Shown here: piece by piece, positions 35,131 to 43,864 of the stretch
How positions within the stretch are numbered: position 1 is the stretch's first letter
Layout of the letters: each line of letters begins with the position of its first letter
From: JALYUA01 sp039931865
GTDB lineage: Bacteria > Acidobacteriota > Thermoanaerobaculia > UBA5066 > Gp7-AA6
NCBI GenBank assembly: GCA_039931865.1
Contig: JBDTRB010000006.1
Span: forward strand, 1-64,000
Length of the DNA stretch: 64,000 bases
Reading direction: 5' to 3'
Notes under the pieces: generated by a model
Database searches by the model: none
What the model was told of the DNA's origin: nothing
Seen by the model: only the letters and a program-made list of their open reading frames with translations
Made by a program: the position numbers and the translations under genes

Positions 35131-36123
35131 GTGAGCCCGTTCCCGACTCAGCGTTCCCGGAGGCTGCGACGGAGCCCGGCCCTGCGGCGGCTCGTCCGGG
35201 AGACGCGGCTCTCCTGCGATCAGCTGGTTGCGCCCCTCTTCGTGCGCCACGGCCGCGCGGTGCGCGAAGAGATCTCGTCCCTGCCGGGCGTCTTCCGCCT
35301 TTCGCCCGACGAGGCGCTCGCGGCGTGCCAGGAGCTCTCCTCGGCACGCGTGCCCGCGGTCATCCTCTTCGGCATCCCGGAGCGCAAGGACGAGACGGGC
35401 AGCGAGGGTTGGGACGACGACGCCGCCGTCCAGACGACGGTCCGGCTCCTGAAGAAGGAACTGCCGGGCCTTCTCGTCATCACCGACGTCTGTCTCGACG
35501 AGTACACGTCGCACGGCCACTGCGGGGTGATCCGCGACGGAGAGGTCGACAACGACGCGACGCTGCCGCTGCTCGCGCGATGTGCCCTCTCGCACGCGCG
35601 GGCGGGAGCGGACGTCGTCGCGCCCTCCGACATGATGGACGGCCGCGTCGCCGCGATCCGGGAAGGACTCGACGAGGAAGGTTTCGCCGACATCGCGATT
35701 CTCGCTTACTCCGCGAAGTCCGCCTCGGCGTTCTACGGCCCGTTCCGCGAGGCGGCGGACTCCGCCCCGAAGTTCGGCGACCGGCGCGGCTATCAGATGG
35801 ATCCCTCCAACCGGCGCGAGGCGATGCGGGAGATTGCGCTCGACCTCGAAGAGGGAGCGGACGCGGTGATGGTGAAGCCCGCGCTCGCCTACCTCGACGT
35901 GATCCGCGAAGCGCGCGAGAGCTTCGACGCCCCGATCGCGGCGTACAACGTGTCGGGCGAGTACGCCATGGTGAAGGCCGCCGCCGCAAACGGATGGATC
36001 GACGAGCAGCGGATCGTGCTCGAGATCCTGACCGGGATCGTCCGCGCCGGAGCGGATTTCGTGCTGACGTACCACGCGCTCGACGCCGCCCGCTGGATCG
36101 CCGCGGGAGGCCTTCCCGCGTGA
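35131..36123 (+). CDS. hemB: Delta-aminolevulinic acid dehydratase (porphobilinogen synthase)
   Basis: A 330-residue enzyme that condenses two aminolevulinates. It has the Schiff-base lysines in YSAKSASAFYGPF and VMVKPALAYLD. The metal site is odd: DVCLDEYTSHGHCG has Cys121 and Cys131 as in zinc enzymes, but Asp123 where zinc forms have Cys and magnesium-type forms have Asp. The allosteric Mg region (DMMDGRVAAIREGLD, SGEYAMVKAAA) looks intact. Start GTG 35131; hemL begins 5 bases after the stop. Confidence 0.96.
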   Translation: MSPFPTQRSRRLRRSPALRRLVRETRLSCDQLVAPLFVRHGRAVREEISSLPGVFRLSPDEALAACQELSSARVPAVILFGIPERKDETGSEGWDDDAAVQTTVRLLKKELPGLLVITDVCLDEYTSHGHCGVIRDGEVDNDATLPLLARCALSHARAGADVVAPSDMMDGRVAAIREGLDEEGFADIAILAYSAKSASAFYGPFREAADSAPKFGDRRGYQMDPSNRREAMREIALDLEEGADAVMVKPALAYLDVIREARESFDAPIAAYNVSGEYAMVKAAAANGWIDEQRIVLEILTGIVRAGADFVLTYHALDAARWIAAGGLPA

Positions 36124-36127
36124 GCCG

Positions 36128-37474
36128 TTGAAGCAGAAGCGCGGCAATCGCCGCGCCCGGGCCCGCGCAGCCGCCGCCGGGGTCAAATCGAAGGCGCTTT
36201 TCCGCCGTGCGACAGCCCTGATGCCCGGCGGCGTCAGCTCTCCCGTACGCTCCTTCGCGTCCGTCGGCGGCGAGCCTTTCTTCGCCGCCTCCGGCCGGGG
36301 AGCGCGCCTGCGGGACGCGGACGGCCGCTCCTACATCGACTATGTCCAGTCCTACGGGCCGCACCTCTTCGGGCACGCTCCGCTCTTCGTCCGGAACGCG
36401 CTTTCGCGCGCGATCCGGCGAGGGACTTCGTTCGGCGCGCCGACCGAGCTCGAGGTGCGCCTCGCGGGCCGCGTCGCCGCGATGGTTCCGTCGGTCGAGA
36501 TGGTGCGGTTCGTCAGCTCCGGGACCGAAGCGACGATGACCGCGATCCGACTCGCGCGCGCGGCCACGGGACGAGCCCGGATCGTGAAGACGGACGGGGG
36601 ATACCACGGCCATGGCGACGCCTTTCTCGTCGCCGCCGGCTCCGGCGTTGCGACCCTCGGCATCGCGGGAAGCCCCGGAGTTCCGGACTCTCTCGCCGCG
36701 CTGACGACGGTCGTGCCCTACAACGATGCCGGCGCACTCGCCGCGGCGTTCGACCGCTTCCCGGGCGAGATCGCCGCGTTCATCGTCGAGCCGCTCGCGG
36801 CGAACATGGGCGTCGTGCGGCCCCGACCCGGATATCTCGAGGCGGTCCGCGCCCTGACGCGCGAGCGCGGTGCGCTGCTCGTGTTCGACGAGGTGATCAG
36901 CGGCTTTCGCCTCGGTCCGGGCGGCGCCCAGGAGCGCTTCGGCGTCCTCCCGGATCTGACGACGCTCGGGAAGATCCTGGGCGGCGGACTGCCCGTGGGC
37001 GCGTACGGCGGCCCGCGCGAGCTCATGTCCAGGATGGCGCCCGCCGGCCCCGTGTACCAGGCGGGCACTCTCTCGGGCAATCCGCTCGCGATGGAGGCGG
37101 GTCTCGCGATGCTCGGAGAGATCGCGCGGCGCCCGCCATATGAAATGCTCGAACGCCTCGGCGCGTTTCTCGAGGAGAGCGTGCGCGAGGCGATCAACGC
37201 CGCCGGAGTGTCCGACCGCGTGAGCTATCAGAGGGTCGCCTCCCTCTCGACATTGTTCTTCGCGCCGGGAGAGCTTCACGACTTCGCCGCGGCAAAGCGG
37301 AGCGACATCGCGCGCTACGCGGTGTTCTTCCACGCGATGCGCGAGCGCGGGATCTTTCTCCCGCCCGCGCAGTACGAAGCGTGGTTTCTCTCGGCGGCGC
37401 ACACGGAAGCCGACGTGCGTCGGACGGGCCGCATGGTCCGGGAGAGTCTGGACGCGGCGTTTTCCGGGGCCTGA
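36128..37474 (+). CDS. hemL: Glutamate-1-semialdehyde 2,1-aminomutase
   Basis: A 448-residue PLP-dependent enzyme that turns glutamate-1-semialdehyde into 5-aminolevulinate. It has ALMPGGVSSPVRSF at the start, SSGTEATMTAIRLAR, FDEVISGFR, and PLP lysine Lys282 in TTLGKILGGGLPVG. The start is TTG 36128, which is the only possible start upstream of the conserved region; a 20-residue basic extension precedes it. This closes the plus heme arm, and the antiporter gene converges 3 bases later. Confidence 0.95.
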   Translation: MKQKRGNRRARARAAAAGVKSKALFRRATALMPGGVSSPVRSFASVGGEPFFAASGRGARLRDADGRSYIDYVQSYGPHLFGHAPLFVRNALSRAIRRGTSFGAPTELEVRLAGRVAAMVPSVEMVRFVSSGTEATMTAIRLARAATGRARIVKTDGGYHGHGDAFLVAAGSGVATLGIAGSPGVPDSLAALTTVVPYNDAGALAAAFDRFPGEIAAFIVEPLAANMGVVRPRPGYLEAVRALTRERGALLVFDEVISGFRLGPGGAQERFGVLPDLTTLGKILGGGLPVGAYGGPRELMSRMAPAGPVYQAGTLSGNPLAMEAGLAMLGEIARRPPYEMLERLGAFLEESVREAINAAGVSDRVSYQRVASLSTLFFAPGELHDFAAAKRSDIARYAVFFHAMRERGIFLPPAQYEAWFLSAAHTEADVRRTGRMVRESLDAAFSGA

Positions 37475-37477
37475 CGA

Positions 37478-39187
37478 CTACCCGGGCGCGTCATAGCCGC
37501 GAAACCGCTCGTGGCGCTCGCGGCGGATCTCCGTCGTCTCGGCCTCGACCCAGGGCACAGGAAACCCGAGGTGCCGGAGCATCCGGCTCGAAATCTCGAG
37601 CGAGGTTTCGAACTCCTCCGCGACGACCTCGTCGGCCCCGAGCGCGGCGAGCTCCGGGATTTCCGTCAGGTACCGCGTGCGGGCGATCAGGAACACCCGA
37701 GGCGCGAGCGACCGGCACAGGCGGACCGCGCGACGCGTCGCCCGCGGGTCCGAGAGCAGCACGAGGGCAGCGCGCGCCTTTTCGATGCCGCAGTGGCGCA
37801 GAACGCGGTCGTTCGCGGCGTCTCCGTATTCGATCGCCAGACCCTTGCCACGGGCGCGGGCGACCCGCTCGGGGTTCAGCTCCAGGATCCGGAACGGAAT
37901 CTCCGACCGCCCGAGGACTCGCGCGAGCGTCTCTCCGGTATGCCCGAATCCCAGGATCACGACGTGCCCCTCGCCGGGAGCGGCGCCCGGTAACGCCGCC
38001 GCCGCGTCCGGCCTCCCGCGCTCGCCTCCCGCAAGGTTGAAAGCAACCCGGTGGCTCGCCTCGAAGAGGAACGGCGTCGCGATCATCGAAGCGATCGCCG
38101 CGGCGAGGATCGCCTGGTATTCGGTGGCGTCGATTCCGCCGGCGAGACGCGCCTCGGACAGGAGCACGAACGAGAACTCGCCGATCTGCGCCAGCGAGAT
38201 TCCCACAACGAGCGCGACGCGGGGACCGTAGCCGAGGAAAAGGACGGGGAGAGCCCCGAACACCGCCTTCACCACGAGAACGAAAGCCAGGACGAAGAGG
38301 ACGGCCAGCGGGTTCGTCAGGAGCACGCGCGGGTTGAAGAGCATCCCGACGGAGACGAAGAAGAGCGCGCTGAACGCGTCGCGAAAGGGCGCGATGTCGG
38401 CCACCGCCTGATGGCCGAACTCCGATTCGGAGACGACGAGCCCGGCGAGAAAGGCGCCGAGAGCGAGCGACAGGCCGGCGGCGGAGGTGCCGAGCGCGGT
38501 CCCGAAAACGAGCAGGAGGACTGCGAGCGTGAAGAGCTCCTTCTGGCGCGTCCGGACCATGGCGGCGAGGAGGCGCGGCACGATCTGGCGCGCCGCGAAG
38601 GCGATGACCGCGACGGTCGCGGCGGCCTTGGCGAGCGCGAGCGCGAGCGCCCCGGTGTCGACGTGCCCGCTGGACGAAAGAGGCGCGATGAGCAGCATCA
38701 TCGGCACCACCATCAGGTCGCCGAAGACGTTGATGCCAACTAAGAACCGCCCGTGCGGCGAGTCCGTTTCGCCGCGGTCCATCAGGAGCTTGAGCAGGAT
38801 GACCGTCGTGCACGTCGTGACCAGAAACCCGAGGAGAATGCCGTGCGCGAGGGAGTCTCCGCGCCACATTGCGAGGCCGGCCGCGATCGCAATCACTCCA
38901 AAGAACTGAATCGGGCCGGCGATCGCGACGATGCGGCCCAGACGCCGGACGCTCGAAAGCGAGAGATCGAGCCCCACGGTGAAGAGGAGGAGCACGACCC
39001 CGATCTCGGCAAGAGTCTCGACCACGTGCACGTCGCGGACGAGCGCCAGGCCATAGGGGCCGACGAGAACTCCCGCGGCCAGAAATCCCACCAGAGGCGG
39101 CTGGCGCAGGCGCTGGACGAGCCATGCCGCGGCGAGCGCCGCGAGCAGGATGAGCGAGATCGGTCCCAGGAAGGCCGGGCTCGGCAT
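37478..39187 (-). CDS. Kef-type monovalent cation:proton antiporter (CPA2)
   Basis: A membrane antiporter of 569 residues from ATG 39187. About twelve helices of the Na_H_Exchanger domain come first (PPLVGFLAAGVLVGPYGLAL, TVGLDLSLSSVRRL, GAFLAGLVVSESEFGHQ), then a cytoplasmic RCK/TrkA-N domain with a nucleotide-binding VVILGFGHTGETLARVL. Related proteins export K+ or Na+ and respond to glutathione or nucleotide. The open frame extends 30 codons upstream of 39187, but that part has no helix character. Confidence 0.9.
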   Translation of the reverse strand: MPSPAFLGPISLILLAALAAAWLVQRLRQPPLVGFLAAGVLVGPYGLALVRDVHVVETLAEIGVVLLLFTVGLDLSLSSVRRLGRIVAIAGPIQFFGVIAIAAGLAMWRGDSLAHGILLGFLVTTCTTVILLKLLMDRGETDSPHGRFLVGINVFGDLMVVPMMLLIAPLSSSGHVDTGALALALAKAAATVAVIAFAARQIVPRLLAAMVRTRQKELFTLAVLLLVFGTALGTSAAGLSLALGAFLAGLVVSESEFGHQAVADIAPFRDAFSALFFVSVGMLFNPRVLLTNPLAVLFVLAFVLVVKAVFGALPVLFLGYGPRVALVVGISLAQIGEFSFVLLSEARLAGGIDATEYQAILAAAIASMIATPFLFEASHRVAFNLAGGERGRPDAAAALPGAAPGEGHVVILGFGHTGETLARVLGRSEIPFRILELNPERVARARGKGLAIEYGDAANDRVLRHCGIEKARAALVLLSDPRATRRAVRLCRSLAPRVFLIARTRYLTEIPELAALGADEVVAEEFETSLEISSRMLRHLGFPVPWVEAETTEIRRERHERFRGYDAPG

Positions 39188-39214
39188 GCCGCGACTGTAC
39201 AAGAGGGGCGTTCC

Positions 39215-39245
39215 CCTTTCCCTCTCACCGCGCCCGAGGGAAAGG
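39215..39245. repeat. Palindromic intergenic element
   Basis: CCTTTCCCTC (39215-39224) pairs perfectly with GAGGGAAAGG (39236-39245) across an 11-base loop, and TTGAGGGG follows. The layout (C-rich arm, short loop, G-rich arm, GAGGGG tail) matches the element at 46060 and recalls REP-like sequences. It lies between the divergent antiporter and POT genes. Confidence 0.5.
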
Positions 39246-39342
39246 TTGAGGGGTCCGGCTCCTTCCCTCGTTCGCACATACGGGCAACTCGAGACGCCAC
39301 GTCTGGACCGGATCCCGCCGACGTTGGTATAGCCTGACCCGC

Positions 39343-40905
39343 ATGGCGATCAACACCGTCCCGGCCTCCGAGAAGCAGTGGCTCGGGCACCCGCGCGGCC
39401 TCTCGACCCTCTTCTTCACGGAGATGTGGGAGCGGTTCAGCTACTACGGAATGCGGGGTCTCCTGATCCTCTTCCTGGTCGCTTCCGTCCAGACGGGGGG
39501 CTTCGGTCTCACCGACCGGTCGGCCGCCGCGATCTACGGCCTCTACACCGGCTTCGTGTACCTGATGGCGTTGCCCGGCGGGTGGATCGCGGACCGGATC
39601 CTCGGTCAGCGCAACGCCGTCTTTCTCGGGGGCTGCATCATCGCGGCGGGTCACTTCTCCATGGCGATTCCGAGCGTGCCGACGTTCTACGGCGGCCTGG
39701 TGCTGATCGTTCTCGGTACGGGTCTTTTGAAACCGAACGTCAGCGCGATGGTCGGAGACCTGTATCCCGTCGGGAGCGCCCGGCGCGATGCGGGCTTCTC
39801 CGTGTTCTATTCGGGGATCAATCTCGGCGCGCTTCTCGGCCCGCTCGTCTGCGGGTACCTCGGCGAGAGGGTGAACTGGCACCTCGGGTTCTCCGCCGCC
39901 GGCATCGGAATGGTCCTCGGGCTTATCCAGTACCGGTTCGGCGCGAAGTACCTCGGAACGGCAGGACTCCGCCGGCCGGAGGAATCGACGATCATTGCGG
40001 ACCGCGGCGCCCGCCGGAGCCTCGCGATCGGAGCCGCCGTCGTTTTCGCGGTGATCGTGCTCTTCGCGGCCCTCCACATGGCCGGGATGATCCGCCTGGA
40101 CCTCTACGGCGTCGCCAAGGGCACCGGCTATTTCATGCTCGGCCTGGCAATCCTCTATTTTTCCTCGCTCCTGCTGTTCGCCAAGATCACCGCCGCCGAG
40201 AAAAAGCGCATCGCGGTGATTTTCGTCTTCTTCATGGCGGCGGTCCTCTTCTGGGCCGGATTCGAGCAGGCGGGCTCGTCGCTCAACCTGTTCAGCGACC
40301 GGCTCATGAACCGCGACCTGTTCGGAACGACCATACCGACGTCCTGGTTTCAGTCGGTTAATTCGATTTTCCTGATCGCTCTCGCGCCGGTGTTCGGGGC
40401 GCTCTGGGTCAAGCTCGGCCGCCGTCAGCCCTCGACCGCCGCGAAGATGGGCGTCGGCCTGCTGTTCCTGGCGGGGGGATTCGTCGTTCTCGCCATCGGC
40501 GCGTCATACGCGGTCGGCGGCGTGAAGGTCAGCATGATGTGGATGATCATGACCTACCTGCTCCACACGGCAGGGGAGCTCTGCCTCTCGCCGGTCGGTC
40601 TCTCGAGCGTCACGAAGCTCGCTCCCAAGAAGTTGTCCGGGCAGCTGATGGGGACGTGGTTCATGGGAACCGCGCTCGGGAACCTGATCGCCGGACTCGC
40701 CGCCGGCGGCTTCGAGGGCATGGGCGTTTCGGAGCTGTTCGGCGCGGTGGCGAAAGTCACAGGCGTCGCCGGCGTGATCCTGCTCCTCTTCGCGCGTCCG
40801 ATCCGAAAGCTCGTGGGAGGCGCCGAGGACACGCTCGACGAAAGCGCGCTGCCTGAGAAAGCCATCGACCTCCGGGAAGGCGCGATGACCCGCGCGAAGC
40901 CCTGA
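39343..40905 (+). CDS. POT/PTR2-family proton-dependent oligopeptide transporter
   Basis: A 520-residue major-facilitator protein with 12-14 helices. The POT signature EMWERFSYYG (Glu27, Glu30, Arg31) of proton-coupled di- and tripeptide uptake is present near the N terminus. GTGLLKPNVSAMVGDLY and the SPVGLSSVTKLAPKK region later match the family. It imports peptides with protons. It stands alone on the plus strand, convergent with the DUF481 gene. Confidence 0.93.
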   Translation: MAINTVPASEKQWLGHPRGLSTLFFTEMWERFSYYGMRGLLILFLVASVQTGGFGLTDRSAAAIYGLYTGFVYLMALPGGWIADRILGQRNAVFLGGCIIAAGHFSMAIPSVPTFYGGLVLIVLGTGLLKPNVSAMVGDLYPVGSARRDAGFSVFYSGINLGALLGPLVCGYLGERVNWHLGFSAAGIGMVLGLIQYRFGAKYLGTAGLRRPEESTIIADRGARRSLAIGAAVVFAVIVLFAALHMAGMIRLDLYGVAKGTGYFMLGLAILYFSSLLLFAKITAAEKKRIAVIFVFFMAAVLFWAGFEQAGSSLNLFSDRLMNRDLFGTTIPTSWFQSVNSIFLIALAPVFGALWVKLGRRQPSTAAKMGVGLLFLAGGFVVLAIGASYAVGGVKVSMMWMIMTYLLHTAGELCLSPVGLSSVTKLAPKKLSGQLMGTWFMGTALGNLIAGLAAGGFEGMGVSELFGAVAKVTGVAGVILLLFARPIRKLVGGAEDTLDESALPEKAIDLREGAMTRAKP

Positions 40906-40921
40906 TTCCGCCGGGCGGCCG

Positions 40922-41671
40922 CTAGAACTTCGCGACGAGCGCCGCCGACGTGATCGTGTCCGTCTTCTTCTTTCCCGGCACGGGCTCGTTCAGCGTGAGC
41001 CACGCGTAGGAGAGCTTCACCGATAGAACGGTCGTGACACCCGCGCCGAGCGAGACCTTGTTGGAGAATCGCCAGTCTTTCGAGTCGCTCAAGTCCTCGA
41101 CGAAGGAGGCCTCGTCGGAAAACTCGCTCGTCTTGGAGAGCTTCCATCGGTAGTCGAGGCCGGCGCGGGCCGTCGCAAAGTCGCGGGTCTCGGTTCCCGA
41201 AAAGGCGGGCAGGATCCGGCGCTCGCTCGTGTATCCGAGGCCGCCTTCGACCTTGAGCGAGTGGGGATCCGCGGACAAAAACTGCCACGCGGCGCCCGCT
41301 TCTCCGGCCCACTGCGAATCGATTCCCGCGAAGCGGTTCTCGCGATACGTCCCGAGCCCGTAAACCTCGAGGCGCGGGGAAAGCTTCCGCGCGGCGCGCA
41401 GGAGGCCGTCGAACGTCCTCGCGGTTTCGACGCCGTCGCTTGCGCTCCGGATGAACGCGAGGGAGGCCTTGTAGTTCCAGACGCCGGGCGCGTAGAGGAC
41501 CTCCCCCGCGGCACCGAGCGTCTTCGCGTCGGAGTTGCCGGACGTCGCGACGTAAGACGCTTCCGCCTTTCCCGACCAGACGGGGGGAGGCTTGGGCGGA
41601 TCGTCTGCGCGCGCGGCGCGCGCGGCCAGCAGAATGAGGCAGAGCAAACCGATCCGCGTGCTTCGCGACAT
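40922..41671 (-). CDS. DUF481 outer-membrane barrel protein
   Basis: A 249-residue protein with a signal peptide (MSRSTRIGLLCLILLAARA, cleavage before DDPP) and alternating beta strands ending in aromatic residues (ASYVATSGNSD, LGTYRENRFAGID, LSYAWLTLNEPVP). These form the salt-stress-induced/YdiY (DUF481) barrel. The C terminus ALVAKF ends in Phe, as in outer-membrane barrels. GCAGGAGGACC precedes the ATG at 41671. Function in the family is unclear. Confidence 0.88.
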   Translation of the reverse strand: MSRSTRIGLLCLILLAARAARADDPPKPPPVWSGKAEASYVATSGNSDAKTLGAAGEVLYAPGVWNYKASLAFIRSASDGVETARTFDGLLRAARKLSPRLEVYGLGTYRENRFAGIDSQWAGEAGAAWQFLSADPHSLKVEGGLGYTSERRILPAFSGTETRDFATARAGLDYRWKLSKTSEFSDEASFVEDLSDSKDWRFSNKVSLGAGVTTVLSVKLSYAWLTLNEPVPGKKKTDTITSAALVAKF

Positions 41672-41744
41672 GGTGGTCCTCCTGCGGCGGGGCGACATTG
41701 CGAGGCGGCGTTGCACGATCCGGGCCCGGCCCCTGCCGACCCGC

Positions 41745-42821
41745 TCAGGCCGTCGGGCGGGCAGGAGAGTCGAGAGCGCGTTCCGACGCGTTGAGCAGTC
41801 GGCCGGCAAATGGCCGCACCGCCGCTCCGAGGGCGCTGCCTCGCGCGCGTCCCCGGGAGATGTCACGCCACCGCAGCCCCTGTTCCAGGCAGAGCGCCGT
41901 TCCCGCGAAGATCCAGACGACGTCGCCGACGCCCGCCATGTCGCCCGCGAACGCCGCGAGAGATGCCAGCACGTTCAATGCCCCGACGGCGAAGAGGAGG
42001 CCAGCCGTGATGCGGCCCCATTTGCGCCAGGCGAAATCGTAGCGGCGCTCGAGGCGCTGCTGGTCCGACCGAGGCAGAAGGGACAGCACGGGCTCCATCA
42101 ACCCGAAGAGGTCCTGATCCGTGAGGCCCGCGCGGGGAGAGCCGTCCGCTCCCGGCGCGGCAATTTTCTTTCCACGCAGCGCGAGGACCCCCCGATAAAA
42201 AAGAGTCCCGATGACGGAGCCCATCGGCTGACTGCCAATCCAGGCGCTCCCGATCCGGACGGCCGATTCGGCGGCGAAGAAGACCGAGAGAAGGAGCGGT
42301 GGCGCGAGCGGGAACGGAGCCGCACCGAAAACGCCCACGATGTGCGACAGGAGTCCCAGAATCCCGAGCGCGAAGATCGGAAGTGCGGAGATCACCGTCA
42401 TCGCAACCGCCGGCGCGCCGATCTCCGACTCGAGGCGCTCCTGGACCGGCCCGGGCAGGTGCCCGATCAGCGGCGAAAACAGGATCGCGAGACGCCGCTC
42501 GCGGACGGAATCCGTTCGGCGGACGCGCTCGGTCCTCCGCGCGGCTTCGCTCGATGCGTCGTAGCTCTCGATGGTGCGGATCGCGTGGCGCTCCTGCCAC
42601 TCCGCGAGCCGGTAGCGGACGCCTCCCGTCGCGAGAGGACTGGCTTCCACGACCTCGTAGACTGCGCCATGCCATCGGACCGCGGTGCCCGGGTGTTCGG
42701 CGCGCGTCTGGGAGCCCCTCGCCTGCCCGGTCCAGCCCTTGGACATCGCGCACGTGAGAGCGATCGAGCCGTCGGGGAACGGCTCGGCGACGTCGCTGCC
42801 GAACGCGGAGCGGGAATCCAT
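41745..42821 (-). CDS. Hypothetical membrane protein
   Basis: A 358-residue protein from ATG 42821; the frame is open 49 codons further up, to 42968. The N-terminal half looks soluble (AVRWHGAVYEVVEASPLATG, RLAEWQERHAIRTIESYD). The centre has two hydrophobic segments (VAMTVISALPIFALGILGLL, FPLAPPLLLSVFFAAES), and the C-terminal third has two or three more. No ribosome-binding site is clear and no family recognised. A single-subunit inner-membrane protein is likely. Confidence 0.6.
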   Translation of the reverse strand: MDSRSAFGSDVAEPFPDGSIALTCAMSKGWTGQARGSQTRAEHPGTAVRWHGAVYEVVEASPLATGGVRYRLAEWQERHAIRTIESYDASSEAARRTERVRRTDSVRERRLAILFSPLIGHLPGPVQERLESEIGAPAVAMTVISALPIFALGILGLLSHIVGVFGAAPFPLAPPLLLSVFFAAESAVRIGSAWIGSQPMGSVIGTLFYRGVLALRGKKIAAPGADGSPRAGLTDQDLFGLMEPVLSLLPRSDQQRLERRYDFAWRKWGRITAGLLFAVGALNVLASLAAFAGDMAGVGDVVWIFAGTALCLEQGLRWRDISRGRARGSALGAAVRPFAGRLLNASERALDSPARPTA

Positions 42822-42915
42822 GAGGGGAGTGGATCGAGGGTAGCAGAACCTTCCAGGCGGCGGTGGCGCAAAACCTTTCAGGCGCGGTGGCGCACGTCGT
42901 GCTTCGACCGGCGGC

Positions 42916-43554
42916 ATGGTGAGGGGCACGATCGAATCCGCCGCGCCGCTGATACCGCCGCGGGCCACGCTTCCGAGATTGCGCGAGGCGGCGGCTGCCT
43001 GCAGCGCGTGCGACCTGTGGCGGCGTGGGACGCAGACCGTGTTCGGCGAGGGCGCACGCTCGGCTCGGCTCGTCCTGGTCGGCGAACAGCCGGGAGACCG
43101 CGAGGACCTCGAGGGCCGCCCTTTCGTCGGCCCGTCGGGTCAGCTTCTGGACGAAGCGCTGGAGGAGGCGGGCATCGAAAGAAGACTCGCCTGCGTTACC
43201 AACGCCGTCAAACATTTCAAGTGGGAGCCGCGTGGAAAGAGACCCATTCACCAGAAGCCGAACGACGTCGAGATCGCCGCCTGCCGCCCATGGCTGGACG
43301 CGGAGCTCGCGGTCCTGCGGCCCGACGTGCTCGTCTGTCTCGGCGCAACGGCCGCGCAGGCTCTACTGGGGCGAACCTTTCGTGTGACAAAAAGCCGCGG
43401 CTCGTTGATCGCGTCGCCGCTGGCAAAACATGTCATCGCGACCGTACATCCCTCGTCGATCCTGCGCGCACCCGATGAAGCCGCCCGCCGCCGGGAGCGC
43501 GAGATGTTCGTGGCGGACCTGAAGTTCGCGGCGCGATATCTCGGGCGCGGGTGA
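42916..43554 (+). CDS. UdgX-type uracil-DNA glycosylase
   Basis: A 212-residue iron-sulfur uracil-DNA glycosylase. It has the N-terminal Cys29/Cys32 pair, GEQPGDREDLEGRPFVGPSG, a KRPIHQ loop (Lys108-Gln113) and the C-terminal HPSSIL motif. In UdgX the loop is KRRIH and its His forms a covalent link to the uracil-containing DNA; here the second Arg is Pro but the His (112) is kept. Cys123 and Cys141 are candidate further cluster ligands. UdgX proteins are known from mycobacteria and some other bacteria. Confidence 0.85.
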   Translation: MVRGTIESAAPLIPPRATLPRLREAAAACSACDLWRRGTQTVFGEGARSARLVLVGEQPGDREDLEGRPFVGPSGQLLDEALEEAGIERRLACVTNAVKHFKWEPRGKRPIHQKPNDVEIAACRPWLDAELAVLRPDVLVCLGATAAQALLGRTFRVTKSRGSLIASPLAKHVIATVHPSSILRAPDEAARRREREMFVADLKFAARYLGRG

Positions 43555-43611
43555 ACGGAGTTCGGGCGGCTTTTCCCTCCGCGAAACTGCTAACATTTCG
43601 GCGGAGGTTCT

Positions 43612-43842
43612 CTGACACCCGCCATCGAGCTGCAGCAGGGTCTCGCGCAGGAGCGCTGGCGAAAAGCGGTCGATACGCTTTGGAGGGAAGTCCTCTACTA
43701 CCGCCGCGCCCGACTGGCCGACCGCGAGCGGGAACGCGCCGGGCGCCGCCTCCGCAATCTCCGCCGAATCGTCCGACGCGCGCTCTCGGAATACCACCGG
43801 CTCCAGCTCCAGGCCTCATCGGACGACACGTCTCGCACCTGA
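43612..43842 (+). CDS. Small basic protein, CTG start
   Basis: A 76-residue frame beginning at CTG 43612 with GGCGGAGG 3 bases upstream, which is the best ribosome-binding site nearby. A TAA closes the frame 21 bases before the CTG, and no ATG, GTG or TTG occurs between. The product (LTPAIELQQGLAQERWRKAV …) is highly charged and helical: ERERAGRRLRNLRRIVRRAL then a short acidic end. No family recognised. It sits between the UdgX and ACT genes on the same strand, 22 bases before the latter, so the three may share a transcript. Confidence 0.55.
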   Translation: MTPAIELQQGLAQERWRKAVDTLWREVLYYRRARLADRERERAGRRLRNLRRIVRRALSEYHRLQLQASSDDTSRT

Positions 43843-43864
43843 CCTTCGGCTCGCCGGAGACAAG

